46,773 nucleotides of DNA from Candidatus Latescibacterota bacterium (lineage in GTDB: Bacteria; Latescibacterota; UBA2968; GCA-2709665). The stretch is taken from assembly GCA_012270675.1 (NCBI GenBank), contig JAAXHW010000022.1, forward strand, positions 1 to 46,773, in the 5' to 3' direction. Below are positions 1 through 7,928 of this stretch, piece by piece. A program made the position numbers and the translations under genes. The notes under the pieces are model-generated. The model worked only from the letters and a program-made list of their open reading frames with translations. It ran no database searches and was not told the DNA's origin. Positions within the stretch are counted from its first letter, which is position 1. Each line of letters begins with the position of its first letter.

Positions 1-2
1 TG

Positions 3-248
3 GCTGCAACTGGCTGGGCAAAACAGCTCACGCCCTCCGCACCTGCCCTATCCGGGTCCATATCAGCCTTCCACCTTTCCGGATTCGACGATATAGATCT
101 TTATAAGCGATATCGAATCACTGTGCCGACGGCAAAAAGCGACGATGGGTACTGGATTCGCGTTTCCACCCACATCTGCAACGGCTTTGATCATGTAGAT
201 CAACTGATAGATGCTTTGCACGAACTGAGAAAAGGAAAAATCCCATGA
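3..248 (+). CDS. C-terminal fragment of a class V aminotransferase / cysteine desulfurase-like protein (5' end outside window)
   Basis: Open frame from the window edge: ...ISAFHLSGFDDIDLYKRYRITVPTAKSDDGYWIRVSTHICNGFDHVDQLIDALHELRKGKIP*. The RVSTHICNGFDHVDQLIDAL pattern is typical of class V aminotransferase C-termini. Its TGA overlaps the next ATG (ATGA). Absent from the ORF track because the start is missing. Confidence 0.75.
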   Translation, partial: AATGWAKQLTPSAPALSGSISAFHLSGFDDIDLYKRYRITVPTAKSDDGYWIRVSTHICNGFDHVDQLIDALHELRKGKIP

Positions 249-1147
249 GCAATCACATTGTCGTATCGAGCATTTCCTACGCCCCGATCAGCGGAGAGGA
301 CCAGGCGGTGATGGCGCAGACCCACAAGGACCTGGAGGGTCTGGTGGGGCAGGTCGCCCGGGCTACCAGGCCCGATCTGATCGTGCTGCCCGAGACCATC
401 TGCCGGACCTGCGACGAGGACGTGCCGGAGGGGCCGACGACCCGGCTACTGGCCGGCCTGGCCCGGGAATATAGCTGCTACATCACTGTGCCGGTACATC
501 AGAAGGAGCGCAAGAGCGAGGCGGTCTTCAATGTCCTCGGGCTGCTGGACCGGCAGGGGGAATTGGCCGGTATCTACCGCAAGTACATTCCGGTGTACCC
601 GGAGTTTGACCACGGCACCCGTCCAGGTCCAGGCGCGACCCTGATCCGGACCGAATTCGGGCCGGTGGGTGGGGTGATCTGTTTCGATCTGAACTTCGGG
701 GAATTGCGGGCCCAGTACAAGAAGCTCAAGCCGAAACTGCTGCTTTTCAGTTCCATGTACCACGGCGGTCTGGTGCAGAACTTCTGGGCGTTGGACGTGC
801 AGGCCTTTTTCGTCGGCTCGGTGTACAGGGGGACGCCCTGCACAATCATCGATCCGCAGGGGACCACCCTGGCTCAGAGCAATAACTATCAGAGCTGGGC
901 CACGGCGCGCATCAATCTGGACTATGAAGTGGTACATCTCGACAAGAATCGGGCCAGGTTCGACGCTATCCATCGGAAATACGGCGAGGCCGTGCGCATT
1001 GTCACGACCGGGGAGGTGGGCACGTCGGTGATCTACAGCGAGACTGCGGAGCGCACCGCAGCCGATATCGTCGATGAATTCGAGCTGGTGCGGCTGGACG
1101 AGTACTTTGACTGGTCGCGGCAACTGCGGACGGAGCATCTGGCGTGA
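245..1147 (+). CDS. carbon-nitrogen hydrolase (nitrilase superfamily)
   Basis: Glu (LPETICR), Lys (YRKYIPVYPE) and Cys (GGVICFDLNF) catalytic-triad motifs in order. Confidence 0.88.
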   Translation: MSNHIVVSSISYAPISGEDQAVMAQTHKDLEGLVGQVARATRPDLIVLPETICRTCDEDVPEGPTTRLLAGLAREYSCYITVPVHQKERKSEAVFNVLGLLDRQGELAGIYRKYIPVYPEFDHGTRPGPGATLIRTEFGPVGGVICFDLNFGELRAQYKKLKPKLLLFSSMYHGGLVQNFWALDVQAFFVGSVYRGTPCTIIDPQGTTLAQSNNYQSWATARINLDYEVVHLDKNRARFDAIHRKYGEAVRIVTTGEVGTSVIYSETAERTAADIVDEFELVRLDEYFDWSRQLRTEHLA

Positions 1148-1200
1148 TCTGCGATTATCTTAAAAGTCAATGGAAAACCACGATGTAGACTGGTTATGCT

Positions 1201-2067
1201 ATGCAAGTCACGTTTCTCGGAACATCAGCCGCGCCGTCGATGCCGAACCCTTTTTGCGTGTGTCAGGCCTGCTCGGGCGCGAGACGGGCGGGCGGAAAGA
1301 ACCTTCGAAGGCGGTCGGCCATCGCAATTAACGATGACCTGATGGTGGATATCGGCCCGGACATAGCGACCGCGTCGTTCGAACACGGCGTTTGTCTTAC
1401 GGGCGTCGAAGTCTGCCTTCTGACGCATGTCCATGAGGACCACTTTGATGCCGAGTTCCTCATGGCCAGACACGAGGACTACGGGACTGTTGTCGCGAAG
1501 GACATGGTTCTGGCAGGTTCAATCGATACGCTGAGATCCATCGACGAGGATTTGGCCGGAAGATGCGGGTACGGAAGTGTTTTCGATCATGAGACCCGGC
1601 GTGCGCTGAAGATAGATCTGTTGACCGTCGAGCCATTCAAGAAACAGGTCGTCGGCAACTATCGTTTTACAGGGTATCCCGCGAACCACGGCGCCGAAAA
1701 GGGGTGCCTGCTCTACGCAATCGAGCAGGGCCGACATGCCGTATTTTACGGTACCGATACCTCGGTCTTTTCAGAGCAGGTATGGGAGCATCTATTGCTT
1801 GCAGGCACGCAGTTTGATCTGCTCATTCTGGATCACACGTACGGCATCGGCTTTGACGTCAGTCCGCCCGATCATCTGGCATCCGCAGGTGTAATAGGCC
1901 ATGTGGACCGATTTCGGCGAAGTGGCCTCCTCAAGGGCAACGCGCAGGCTTACGCGACTCACATTTCACACGAAGGATACCTCGAGCATGACGAACTGGA
2001 CGCGTATGCCGAAGCACATGGCTACAGAGTCGCATTTGACGGACTGTCGCTGACTTTTGATGGGTGA
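1201..2067 (+). CDS. MBL-fold metallo-hydrolase, PhnP-like
   Basis: MQVTFLGTSAAPSMPNPFCVCQAC start; THVHEDHFD metal-binding motif; YGTDTSVF and LDHTYG motifs. Confidence 0.87.
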   Translation: MQVTFLGTSAAPSMPNPFCVCQACSGARRAGGKNLRRRSAIAINDDLMVDIGPDIATASFEHGVCLTGVEVCLLTHVHEDHFDAEFLMARHEDYGTVVAKDMVLAGSIDTLRSIDEDLAGRCGYGSVFDHETRRALKIDLLTVEPFKKQVVGNYRFTGYPANHGAEKGCLLYAIEQGRHAVFYGTDTSVFSEQVWEHLLLAGTQFDLLILDHTYGIGFDVSPPDHLASAGVIGHVDRFRRSGLLKGNAQAYATHISHEGYLEHDELDAYAEAHGYRVAFDGLSLTFDG

Positions 2068-2200
2068 CAGCTGGGTGCCGCCCCTTGATGGGTTTGACTG
2101 ATCGCAAGCGGCACAATATAACAGCGGGCTACGGCTGCGACGTATTCGCGCACGGTGGGAACGGTAGAGGCCATGTAGCCAAAGTAAAAACCTTGCGTGC

Positions 2201-2219
2201 TATACGTCATTGGCGTATA
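2201..2219. promoter_or_regulatory. putative toxin-antitoxin operator (inverted repeat TATACG-N7-CGTATA)
   Basis: Perfect 6-bp arms, tatacgtcattggcgtata, ending 8 bp before the toxin ATG at 2228. Confidence 0.5.
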
Positions 2220-2227
2220 TTAGGTAT

Positions 2228-2536
2228 ATGGTCTTCGTCGAAACGCCAATCTTCACAAAGGAGCTTGTGACACTATTATCCGATGAGGACTACCGGGCAA
2301 TACAGCTGGCGCTCCTATTCCGCCCGGAATCAGGAGAGATCATTCAACGTACGGGTGGATTGCGAAAACTGAGGTGGAAATTTCCTCGCTCTGGCAAACG
2401 GGGCGGTCTTCGTGTTATCTACTATTGGGACAAGCCGGACGATGTCCTTTAGGTGTATCGCAAGAGCCGACAGGAAGATCTCACCCCCCGACAGTACAAG
2501 CTGCTTAGTAAACTCGTAAAGGAGCATCTCGCATGA
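2228..2536 (+). pseudogene. RelE/HigB-family toxin interrupted by in-frame TAG at 2450-2452
   Basis: MVFVETPIFTKELVTLLSDEDYRAIQLALLFRPESGEIIQRTGGLRKLRWKFPRSGKRGGLRVIYYWDKPDDVL*VYRKSRQEDLTPRQYKLLSKLVKEHLA*. The same frame continues past TAG with a family-like C-terminus and ends in TGA at 2534-2536, overlapping the antitoxin ATG. Confidence 0.8.
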
Positions 2537-2823
2537 ATGAGCGTGACTTTGACCAACTTGTAGCCAGCGTCAAGCAAGCCGGAGCGATCAAGCGCGGCAA
2601 GTTGAAGCCAGGGCGCATGACCCGGATGGATCCCGCCGATATCAGGATGATCCGAAAGAAACTGGATAAATCGCAATCTGAATTCGCCCTGATGATTGGG
2701 GTCAGCGTCTCTACTTTGCAAAATTGGGAGCAGGGACGGCGCCGTCCCGAGGGTCCTGCCCGGGCCCTGCTCAAGATTGCTTCGGAAAACCCCGAAACTG
2801 TGGCGCGGTCTTTAAGCGCTTGA
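2533..2823 (+). CDS. XRE/HTH-family antitoxin (NadS/HigA-like)
   Basis: MNERDFDQLVASVKQAGAIKRGKLKPGR...IRMIRKKLDKSQSEFALMIGVSVSTLQNWEQGRRRPEGPARALLKIA: classic HTH. Overlaps the toxin by ATGA. Confidence 0.88.
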   Translation: MNERDFDQLVASVKQAGAIKRGKLKPGRMTRMDPADIRMIRKKLDKSQSEFALMIGVSVSTLQNWEQGRRRPEGPARALLKIASENPETVARSLSA

Positions 2824-2986
2824 GCAACCACGCAACCCTACCCCTGGCCACACAGCCTCTAACACCGTGCTCCCGGCTTCGGTCACCCAGCAGCGATTGT
2901 CGAAAGCCGGTGAGTTCATTGCGGGTGGGCGCCAAAAAAGAGAAAGAAGCAATGCACAATCCAAAAATGGAAAGGGCTGGAGGTCG

Positions 2987-3517
2987 ATGAAACACTGGAT
3001 GGTGGTCTTGCTGGTTTGTGTCGGATGCGGGTCTTCCTCTCCAACGAGCAGTCCGGAGCCGGGAGCACCTGAGGGGCAGATGGTGTTTATCCTGAGTGCG
3101 GAAGTGGAGGCCTATATCGGTCGTGTGCAAAGGTCGTTCGAGTCGGTTGCGGTGATGATCAGTGAGTATACCGTAATTTCGCAGAGCTGGATGAGAGGGC
3201 AGACGTCGAGGTACTGGACGCAGCAGTATACGGTGAACCTGATCAATCGCGTGGAGCTCCTCCGGGAACAGGTCCGGGGGGTTCGGCCTGAAAATACGGA
3301 ACTTCGCCTTATTCACACTGAGTACGAGGAGGCTTTGAAGGCGTACCAGGAGGCCTTTGAGCTCTTTTTGCGCGAGACGGCGTTTGAGATTCCGATCGTT
3401 TCCCAGGAGGTCAACAATAAGATTGCAGAGGGCAATGTCCACCTGATCCGGTTCCAGGTGGTTTTGAGCAATTGGACCGGCAGGAGTCTGGATTTTTTGA
3501 GGCAGGCGGTCGGTTGA
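2987..3517 (+). CDS. hypothetical lipoprotein
   Basis: Start at 2987 with upstream ggagg; MKHWMVVLLVCVGCGSSSPTSS signal peptide with a Cys lipobox. The track ORF begins at 2867. Confidence 0.65.
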   Translation: MKHWMVVLLVCVGCGSSSPTSSPEPGAPEGQMVFILSAEVEAYIGRVQRSFESVAVMISEYTVISQSWMRGQTSRYWTQQYTVNLINRVELLREQVRGVRPENTELRLIHTEYEEALKAYQEAFELFLRETAFEIPIVSQEVNNKIAEGNVHLIRFQVVLSNWTGRSLDFLRQAVG

Positions 3518-3555
3518 TCTTTATGGGGAGCAGGTGTTCAATTCATGTATCGTAG

Positions 3556-3590
3556 ACAGGGGGCGCACAGCAGTGCGCCCCCTGTTGTTT
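3556..3590 (+). terminator. strong hairpin between convergent genes, likely intrinsic terminator
   Basis: Perfect 13-bp stem acagggggcgcac-agca-gtgcgccccctgt followed by tgttt. Confidence 0.7.
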
Positions 3591-3603
3591 GACCGTGTGC
3601 CCC

Positions 3604-4644
3604 TTAATCTGCCAGAGGTAATTTTACGGCCTCTCCCGTTTCCGAAGACCGGTAGGCGGCCAGGCATATTTCCACTGCGGCCCGGCCGTCTGCGCCCGTT
3701 ACCGGGGGCGGGGTGTCGTCTGCGATGCACCGGACGAAGTCGCGGACCTCATCCGAGAAGGCCTTCTGGCGGGGGTCCGCCACCGCTGCGTGGTCGTATA
3801 CGGTCTCCCATTCGCCCGTGCCCTTTCGGGCGACTCTGACCTGGTTGTAGGGGTCTACGTCCATCAAGCCTTCGTCACCGATCAGCTGGGCGTGGCAGGA
3901 ATACCCCTTCCAGCCCGGGGGCGGGAGGGCTTCCGAGTACAGGAGGTGGGCGCATCCGCCATTCCGAAACGCGATCATGACCATGTCCGAGGTGCGATCG
4001 CCAGGGACTTCCGTGCGCAGCGAAAAGGAACGGGCAAAGACCGTATCCGCTTCGGAGTCAAACCACCAGCGCAGCCGGTCCGTGTCGTGGACACCCCAGG
4101 CGATCAGGCCGCCCGGGCCGTAGAGGCTCAGGTCCGTGAACCAGGTCTTTTCGGGGTTGAACTTCCGGTATCCGGGCCCGGCCAGTACATCCCTGCACAT
4201 GAGCAGGTTGCCGATGGCTCCCTCTTTGAGCAGCTGTTTGGCGACCGCGCCTCCCTCCCAGTAGCGGTGGCTCTGGGCGACCATGAGCTTTCGTTTTGCG
4301 AGGGCCGCCGCCTCGATGATATGGTTGCATTTCTCAAGGGTTAGCTCCAGGGGTTTCTCTACAAGTACGTGTTTTCCGGCCTGGAAGGCCTGAACCGCGT
4401 GCGCTGCATGGAGTGCATGGGGGGTGGTGACGATGACGGCGTCGATATCTTTTCGGGCGACCAGGGCGTCGATGTCTTCCTCGTAATCCAGACCGTACTC
4501 CCTGGCCAGGTTCGGACCGGCGTCCGGGAAATGGGCCGGGTCGGTTACGGCCACTGCTTCTCCCCGTTCGACGTCCCGAAGCGCCTCGATGTGGGTGCGT
4601 CCCATCTTGCCGATGCCGAGGATGCCTATTCTTACCTGATCCAT
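3604..4644 (-). CDS. Gfo/Idh/MocA family oxidoreductase
   Basis: MDQVRIGILGIGKMGRTHIEAL Rossmann motif; VEKPLELT motif. Confidence 0.92.
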   Translation of the reverse strand: MDQVRIGILGIGKMGRTHIEALRDVERGEAVAVTDPAHFPDAGPNLAREYGLDYEEDIDALVARKDIDAVIVTTPHALHAAHAVQAFQAGKHVLVEKPLELTLEKCNHIIEAAALAKRKLMVAQSHRYWEGGAVAKQLLKEGAIGNLLMCRDVLAGPGYRKFNPEKTWFTDLSLYGPGGLIAWGVHDTDRLRWWFDSEADTVFARSFSLRTEVPGDRTSDMVMIAFRNGGCAHLLYSEALPPPGWKGYSCHAQLIGDEGLMDVDPYNQVRVARKGTGEWETVYDHAAVADPRQKAFSDEVRDFVRCIADDTPPPVTGADGRAAVEICLAAYRSSETGEAVKLPLAD

Positions 4645-4666
4645 AAGGGTTTCTCCGGGGTTGACG

Positions 4667-5563
4667 TTACATCAGGCGTTTGCGTTTTGCAAGGTAATTG
4701 AAGAGGGCTGTGTCGAAGGGGTGTGTGGTGTCGAGGGGGACGTAATCGATGAGGCTTTCGCGGCATTCCCGGCGAAAGCGGTCGATCAATGCGTCCATGT
4801 GCGCCTGATAGTCGGGGGCGATGTGCCAGGGTTCGGTTGCGACCCAGGCGCCGGATTCGAGGTCTACAAAGCGGGTCTCGCGGTCGAAGGCGAGGTCCTG
4901 TTCCCTGGGGTCGAAGATGTGGAAGACGATCACCTCGTGCTTACGGTGCCGGAAGTGTTTGAGGCCGGAGAGGAGGGTTTGGGGATCGTCCAGGAGGTCG
5001 GAGAGAACGATGATGAGGCCGCGGCGCACGATCTGTTCGGCGAGGTCGTGAAATGCCCGGGCAAGGTCGGTGTCGGCACCTTCGGGGGTGGCCTCCTGCA
5101 GGGCGTGAAGGAGGGTGTGGAGGTGGCTGCCCACCGAGCGGGGGGGAATGTAGTTCCGGATGCCCGTGTCAAAGGCGACCAGACTTACAGCGTCGCGCTG
5201 GCGCAGCATGAGGTGGGCGAGGGCGGCGGCGGTGTAGACTGCGTATTGAAATTTGTTCAGGCCGCCTGACCCGTAGTCCATGGAGGCGCTCACGTCCAGG
5301 AGGAGATAGGCTTTGAGGTTGGTCTCCTCTTCGTACTGTTTGACGTAGAGCCGGTCGGTCTTTCCGTACACCTTCCAGTCGATGTTCCGGATGGGGTCTC
5401 CGGGCATGTACTGCCGGTATTCGGAGAATTCGACGGAGAAGCCGTGGTAGGGGCTCTGATGGAGGCCGGTGATGAAGCCTTCGACCACCAATCGGGCGAC
5501 GAGGTCCAGCCGGGAGATGCGGGCGACAACGTCGGGTCTGAGGTAATCGCGGATGTCGGGCAT
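4667..5563 (-). CDS. DUF58 domain-containing protein (vWA-like)
   Basis: GFSVEFSEYRQYMPGDPIRNIDWKVYGKTDRLYVKQYEEETNLKAYLLLDVSASMDYG is a DUF58 signature. Start overlaps the MoxR stop. Confidence 0.93.
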   Translation of the reverse strand: MPDIRDYLRPDVVARISRLDLVARLVVEGFITGLHQSPYHGFSVEFSEYRQYMPGDPIRNIDWKVYGKTDRLYVKQYEEETNLKAYLLLDVSASMDYGSGGLNKFQYAVYTAAALAHLMLRQRDAVSLVAFDTGIRNYIPPRSVGSHLHTLLHALQEATPEGADTDLARAFHDLAEQIVRRGLIIVLSDLLDDPQTLLSGLKHFRHRKHEVIVFHIFDPREQDLAFDRETRFVDLESGAWVATEPWHIAPDYQAHMDALIDRFRRECRESLIDYVPLDTTHPFDTALFNYLAKRKRLM

Positions 5564-6558
5564 CAGGTGGTTTCATCCCTCAGCCGTTTGACAATGTCCA
5601 AAGCGGTGACGCCTTCGGCTTCGGCGTTGAAGCTGGTGACGATGCGGTGACGGAGGACGGGGATGGCGACGGATTTTACGTCATCGACAGAAGCGGCGTA
5701 GCGGCCCTCTAAAACGGCGCGGGCCTTGGCGCCCAGGATCAGGAACTGGGAGGCCCGGGGGCCGGCGCCCCAGCTGACCAGTTCGGAGATGTAGGCGGGA
5801 GCGCCGTTGGCACCGGGGCGGGTTTTGCGTGCCAGGCCTACGGCGTAGTCGATGACGTGGTCGGCGACGGGGACTTTCCGAATGAGCTGCTGGAGATCGA
5901 CGATTTGTGGGGCATCGAGCACCGGTTTTACCCGGGCGGTGTAGGCGCTGGTGGTGGTGCGAACGATCTGTTTCTCTTCCTCCCGGGAAGGGTAGTCGAT
6001 CCAGAGGTTGAAGATGAACCGATCGAGTTGCGCCTCCGGGAGGGGATAGGTGCCCTCCTGTTCGATGGGGTTCTGGGTAGCGAGAACGAAAAAGGGCTCA
6101 CCGAGGCGAAAGGTGTCGCCGCCGGCGGTGACCTCGTGTTCCTGCATGGCCTGTAAGAGGGCGGCCTGGGTTTTGGGGGGCGTACGGTTGATTTCGTCGG
6201 CCAAGATGATGTTGGCGAAGATGGGGCCTTTGACAAAGCGGAAGGCTTTGTGGCCGGTGGCATGATCCTCTTCCAGAACCTCGGTGCCGGTGATGTCGGA
6301 GGGCATCAGGTCCGGGGTAAACTGAATGCGGCTGAAACTGAGGCTCAGCGACCGGGCGAGGGTGCTGATGAGAAGGGTTTTGGCCAGTCCGGGCACACCC
6401 ATAAGCAGGCCGTGTCCACCGCAGAGGAGGGCGATGAGGAGCTGGTTGACAATCTCTTTCTGGCCGACGATGACTTTGCCGATTTCGTCGACGATGCGGG
6501 TGTATGCGGTTCTGAGTTTTTCGACGGCTTCGAGGTCGCCGTTCCGTTCTTCAGGCAT
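5563..6558 (-). CDS. MoxR family AAA+ ATPase
   Basis: [15 protein letters not shown] Walker [55 protein letters not shown]. Start taken at MPEERNGD (track ORF starts 6594). Confidence 0.94.
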   Translation of the reverse strand: MPEERNGDLEAVEKLRTAYTRIVDEIGKVIVGQKEIVNQLLIALLCGGHGLLMGVPGLAKTLLISTLARSLSLSFSRIQFTPDLMPSDITGTEVLEEDHATGHKAFRFVKGPIFANIILADEINRTPPKTQAALLQAMQEHEVTAGGDTFRLGEPFFVLATQNPIEQEGTYPLPEAQLDRFIFNLWIDYPSREEEKQIVRTTTSAYTARVKPVLDAPQIVDLQQLIRKVPVADHVIDYAVGLARKTRPGANGAPAYISELVSWGAGPRASQFLILGAKARAVLEGRYAASVDDVKSVAIPVLRHRIVTSFNAEAEGVTALDIVKRLRDETT

Positions 6559-6615
6559 TGGTGTGTGTTCCTTGAATTGTGAACGTCCCCGCACATCTTT
6601 GCCGTTTCACGGCCT

Positions 6616-7902
6616 CTATGTTTTTCGCTTCTGCTTCTTCGCAGCCGGGAAGAGGATGTTGTTGAGGATGAGCCGGTAGCCGGGGGAGTGTTTGCGCAGG
6701 GCGAGCTGAGTGGGTGGGTCGCCCACGAAGTGCTGGTAGTCTTCCGGGTCGTGTCCGGCCAGGTAGGTAAAGGTCCCCCGGCCAACATTGCCGTGGATAT
6801 ATTTGATCTGGTCGGTGCCGGTGACCTGGCCCAGGACGGTAACCGATTTCTTGATCTGGCTCTTGTGGAAGGCGGTGGTCTGTCCGAGGAAGCCCCGGAC
6901 AACAGGGACGTGATTCTGGGTGAGCATGGTGGGCACCGGGTCGTATTTGGCCGAGAATTCAAAGAGGGTGAAGGCATCGGCTTCGGGGCCATGGATTTGG
7001 CCCATTTCCGTGGGGGAGACGTCGATGTCGGAGAATTCGTATACCATCGGGTCGGTAATTAACCGGAAGTTTTTGAAGGCGACGGTGCGAGAGAAGTCGA
7101 GTTTCTCCTGGGCCTGGGGGTCGGACGGGTCTCCATCGTAGACCGAATCGACGATGTCCACGCCCCAGGCGGCCAGGGCGATGTCGAAGGTGTCGGTGGC
7201 AGAGCACATGGCAAACAGGAAGCCGCCGTTTTGGATGTAGTTGAAGATGGCCCTGGCCACGGCGCCCTTTTCAACGGAGACCTTGGAGAACCCGAGGCGG
7301 TGGGCGAGGGCTTCGAATTGCGCCTGCTGTTGCCGGTACCAAAGCTGGTTTCCGTGGCTTTTGTAGAACTTTCCATATTGTCCGGTAAAGTCTTCGTGGT
7401 GGAGGTGGAGCCAGTCGTATTCGGCGAGTTTGCCGGTGAGGACCTGTTCGTCCCAGAGGGTATCGTAGGGGATCTCCGCATAGGTGAGCGCCAGGGTGAC
7501 CGCATCGTCCCAGGGTTGCTTGTTGGGAGGGGTGTAGACGGCGATTTTGGGCGCTTTTTCCAGGCGTATGGGGTCCATGTTGCCCGATTCCATTTCGGCA
7601 TAGATTCGGGCGGCCTGGACCTCGGAGATGCGCAGAAAGGTGACATCCCGGAGCCGGCATTCCCGGCCGATGGCATCCACAGCGTCCATCATAAAAGCCC
7701 CGCCACGGTAGTTGAGAAGCCATTCCACGTCGAGGTTGCGCTGCAGCGTCCAGTAGGCGATGCCGTAGGCCTTGAGGTGGTTGGCCTGTTCCAGGTCCAT
7801 GGGAATGAGGAGCCTGTCTGCGCCGACGGGGTGCGCCATCAAAAGAGAAAGGAATACAGAATGGAAGAAGCCGTATTTCTTCTGTCTTTTTTTTATTTTC
7901 AT
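6616..7902 (-). CDS. conserved protein of the family commonly misannotated 'asparagine synthetase B' (GATase1-like/DUF4159-like features)
   Basis: Secreted start MKIKKRQKKYGFFHSVFLSLLMAHPVGADRLLIPMDLEQANHLKAYGIAYWTLQRNLDVEWLLNYRGG...KLAEYDWLHLHHEDFTGQYGKF...GGFLFAMCSATDTFDIALA...GHDPEDYQHFVGDPPTQLALRKHSPGYRLILNN, recalled as closely resembling the Bacteroidetes family. Start 7902 avoids overlap with the next gene. Confidence 0.8.
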   Translation of the reverse strand: MKIKKRQKKYGFFHSVFLSLLMAHPVGADRLLIPMDLEQANHLKAYGIAYWTLQRNLDVEWLLNYRGGAFMMDAVDAIGRECRLRDVTFLRISEVQAARIYAEMESGNMDPIRLEKAPKIAVYTPPNKQPWDDAVTLALTYAEIPYDTLWDEQVLTGKLAEYDWLHLHHEDFTGQYGKFYKSHGNQLWYRQQQAQFEALAHRLGFSKVSVEKGAVARAIFNYIQNGGFLFAMCSATDTFDIALAAWGVDIVDSVYDGDPSDPQAQEKLDFSRTVAFKNFRLITDPMVYEFSDIDVSPTEMGQIHGPEADAFTLFEFSAKYDPVPTMLTQNHVPVVRGFLGQTTAFHKSQIKKSVTVLGQVTGTDQIKYIHGNVGRGTFTYLAGHDPEDYQHFVGDPPTQLALRKHSPGYRLILNNILFPAAKKQKRKT

Positions 7903-7928
7903 TTCAGCCGGTTTCCTTCTGAGAGGCT

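Noticed and set aside
2022-2210. 62-aa - strand ORF MTYSTQGFYFGYMASTVPTVREYVAAV... upstream of the TA module
   Set aside because: Overlaps the end of the MBL gene, no clear RBS, no family I recognise; insufficient support.
2450-2452. TAG in the toxin as pyrrolysine or recoded amber
   Set aside because: No pylTSBCD genes or PYLIS-like context visible, and many other genes appear to use normal stops; mutation or assembly error is simpler.
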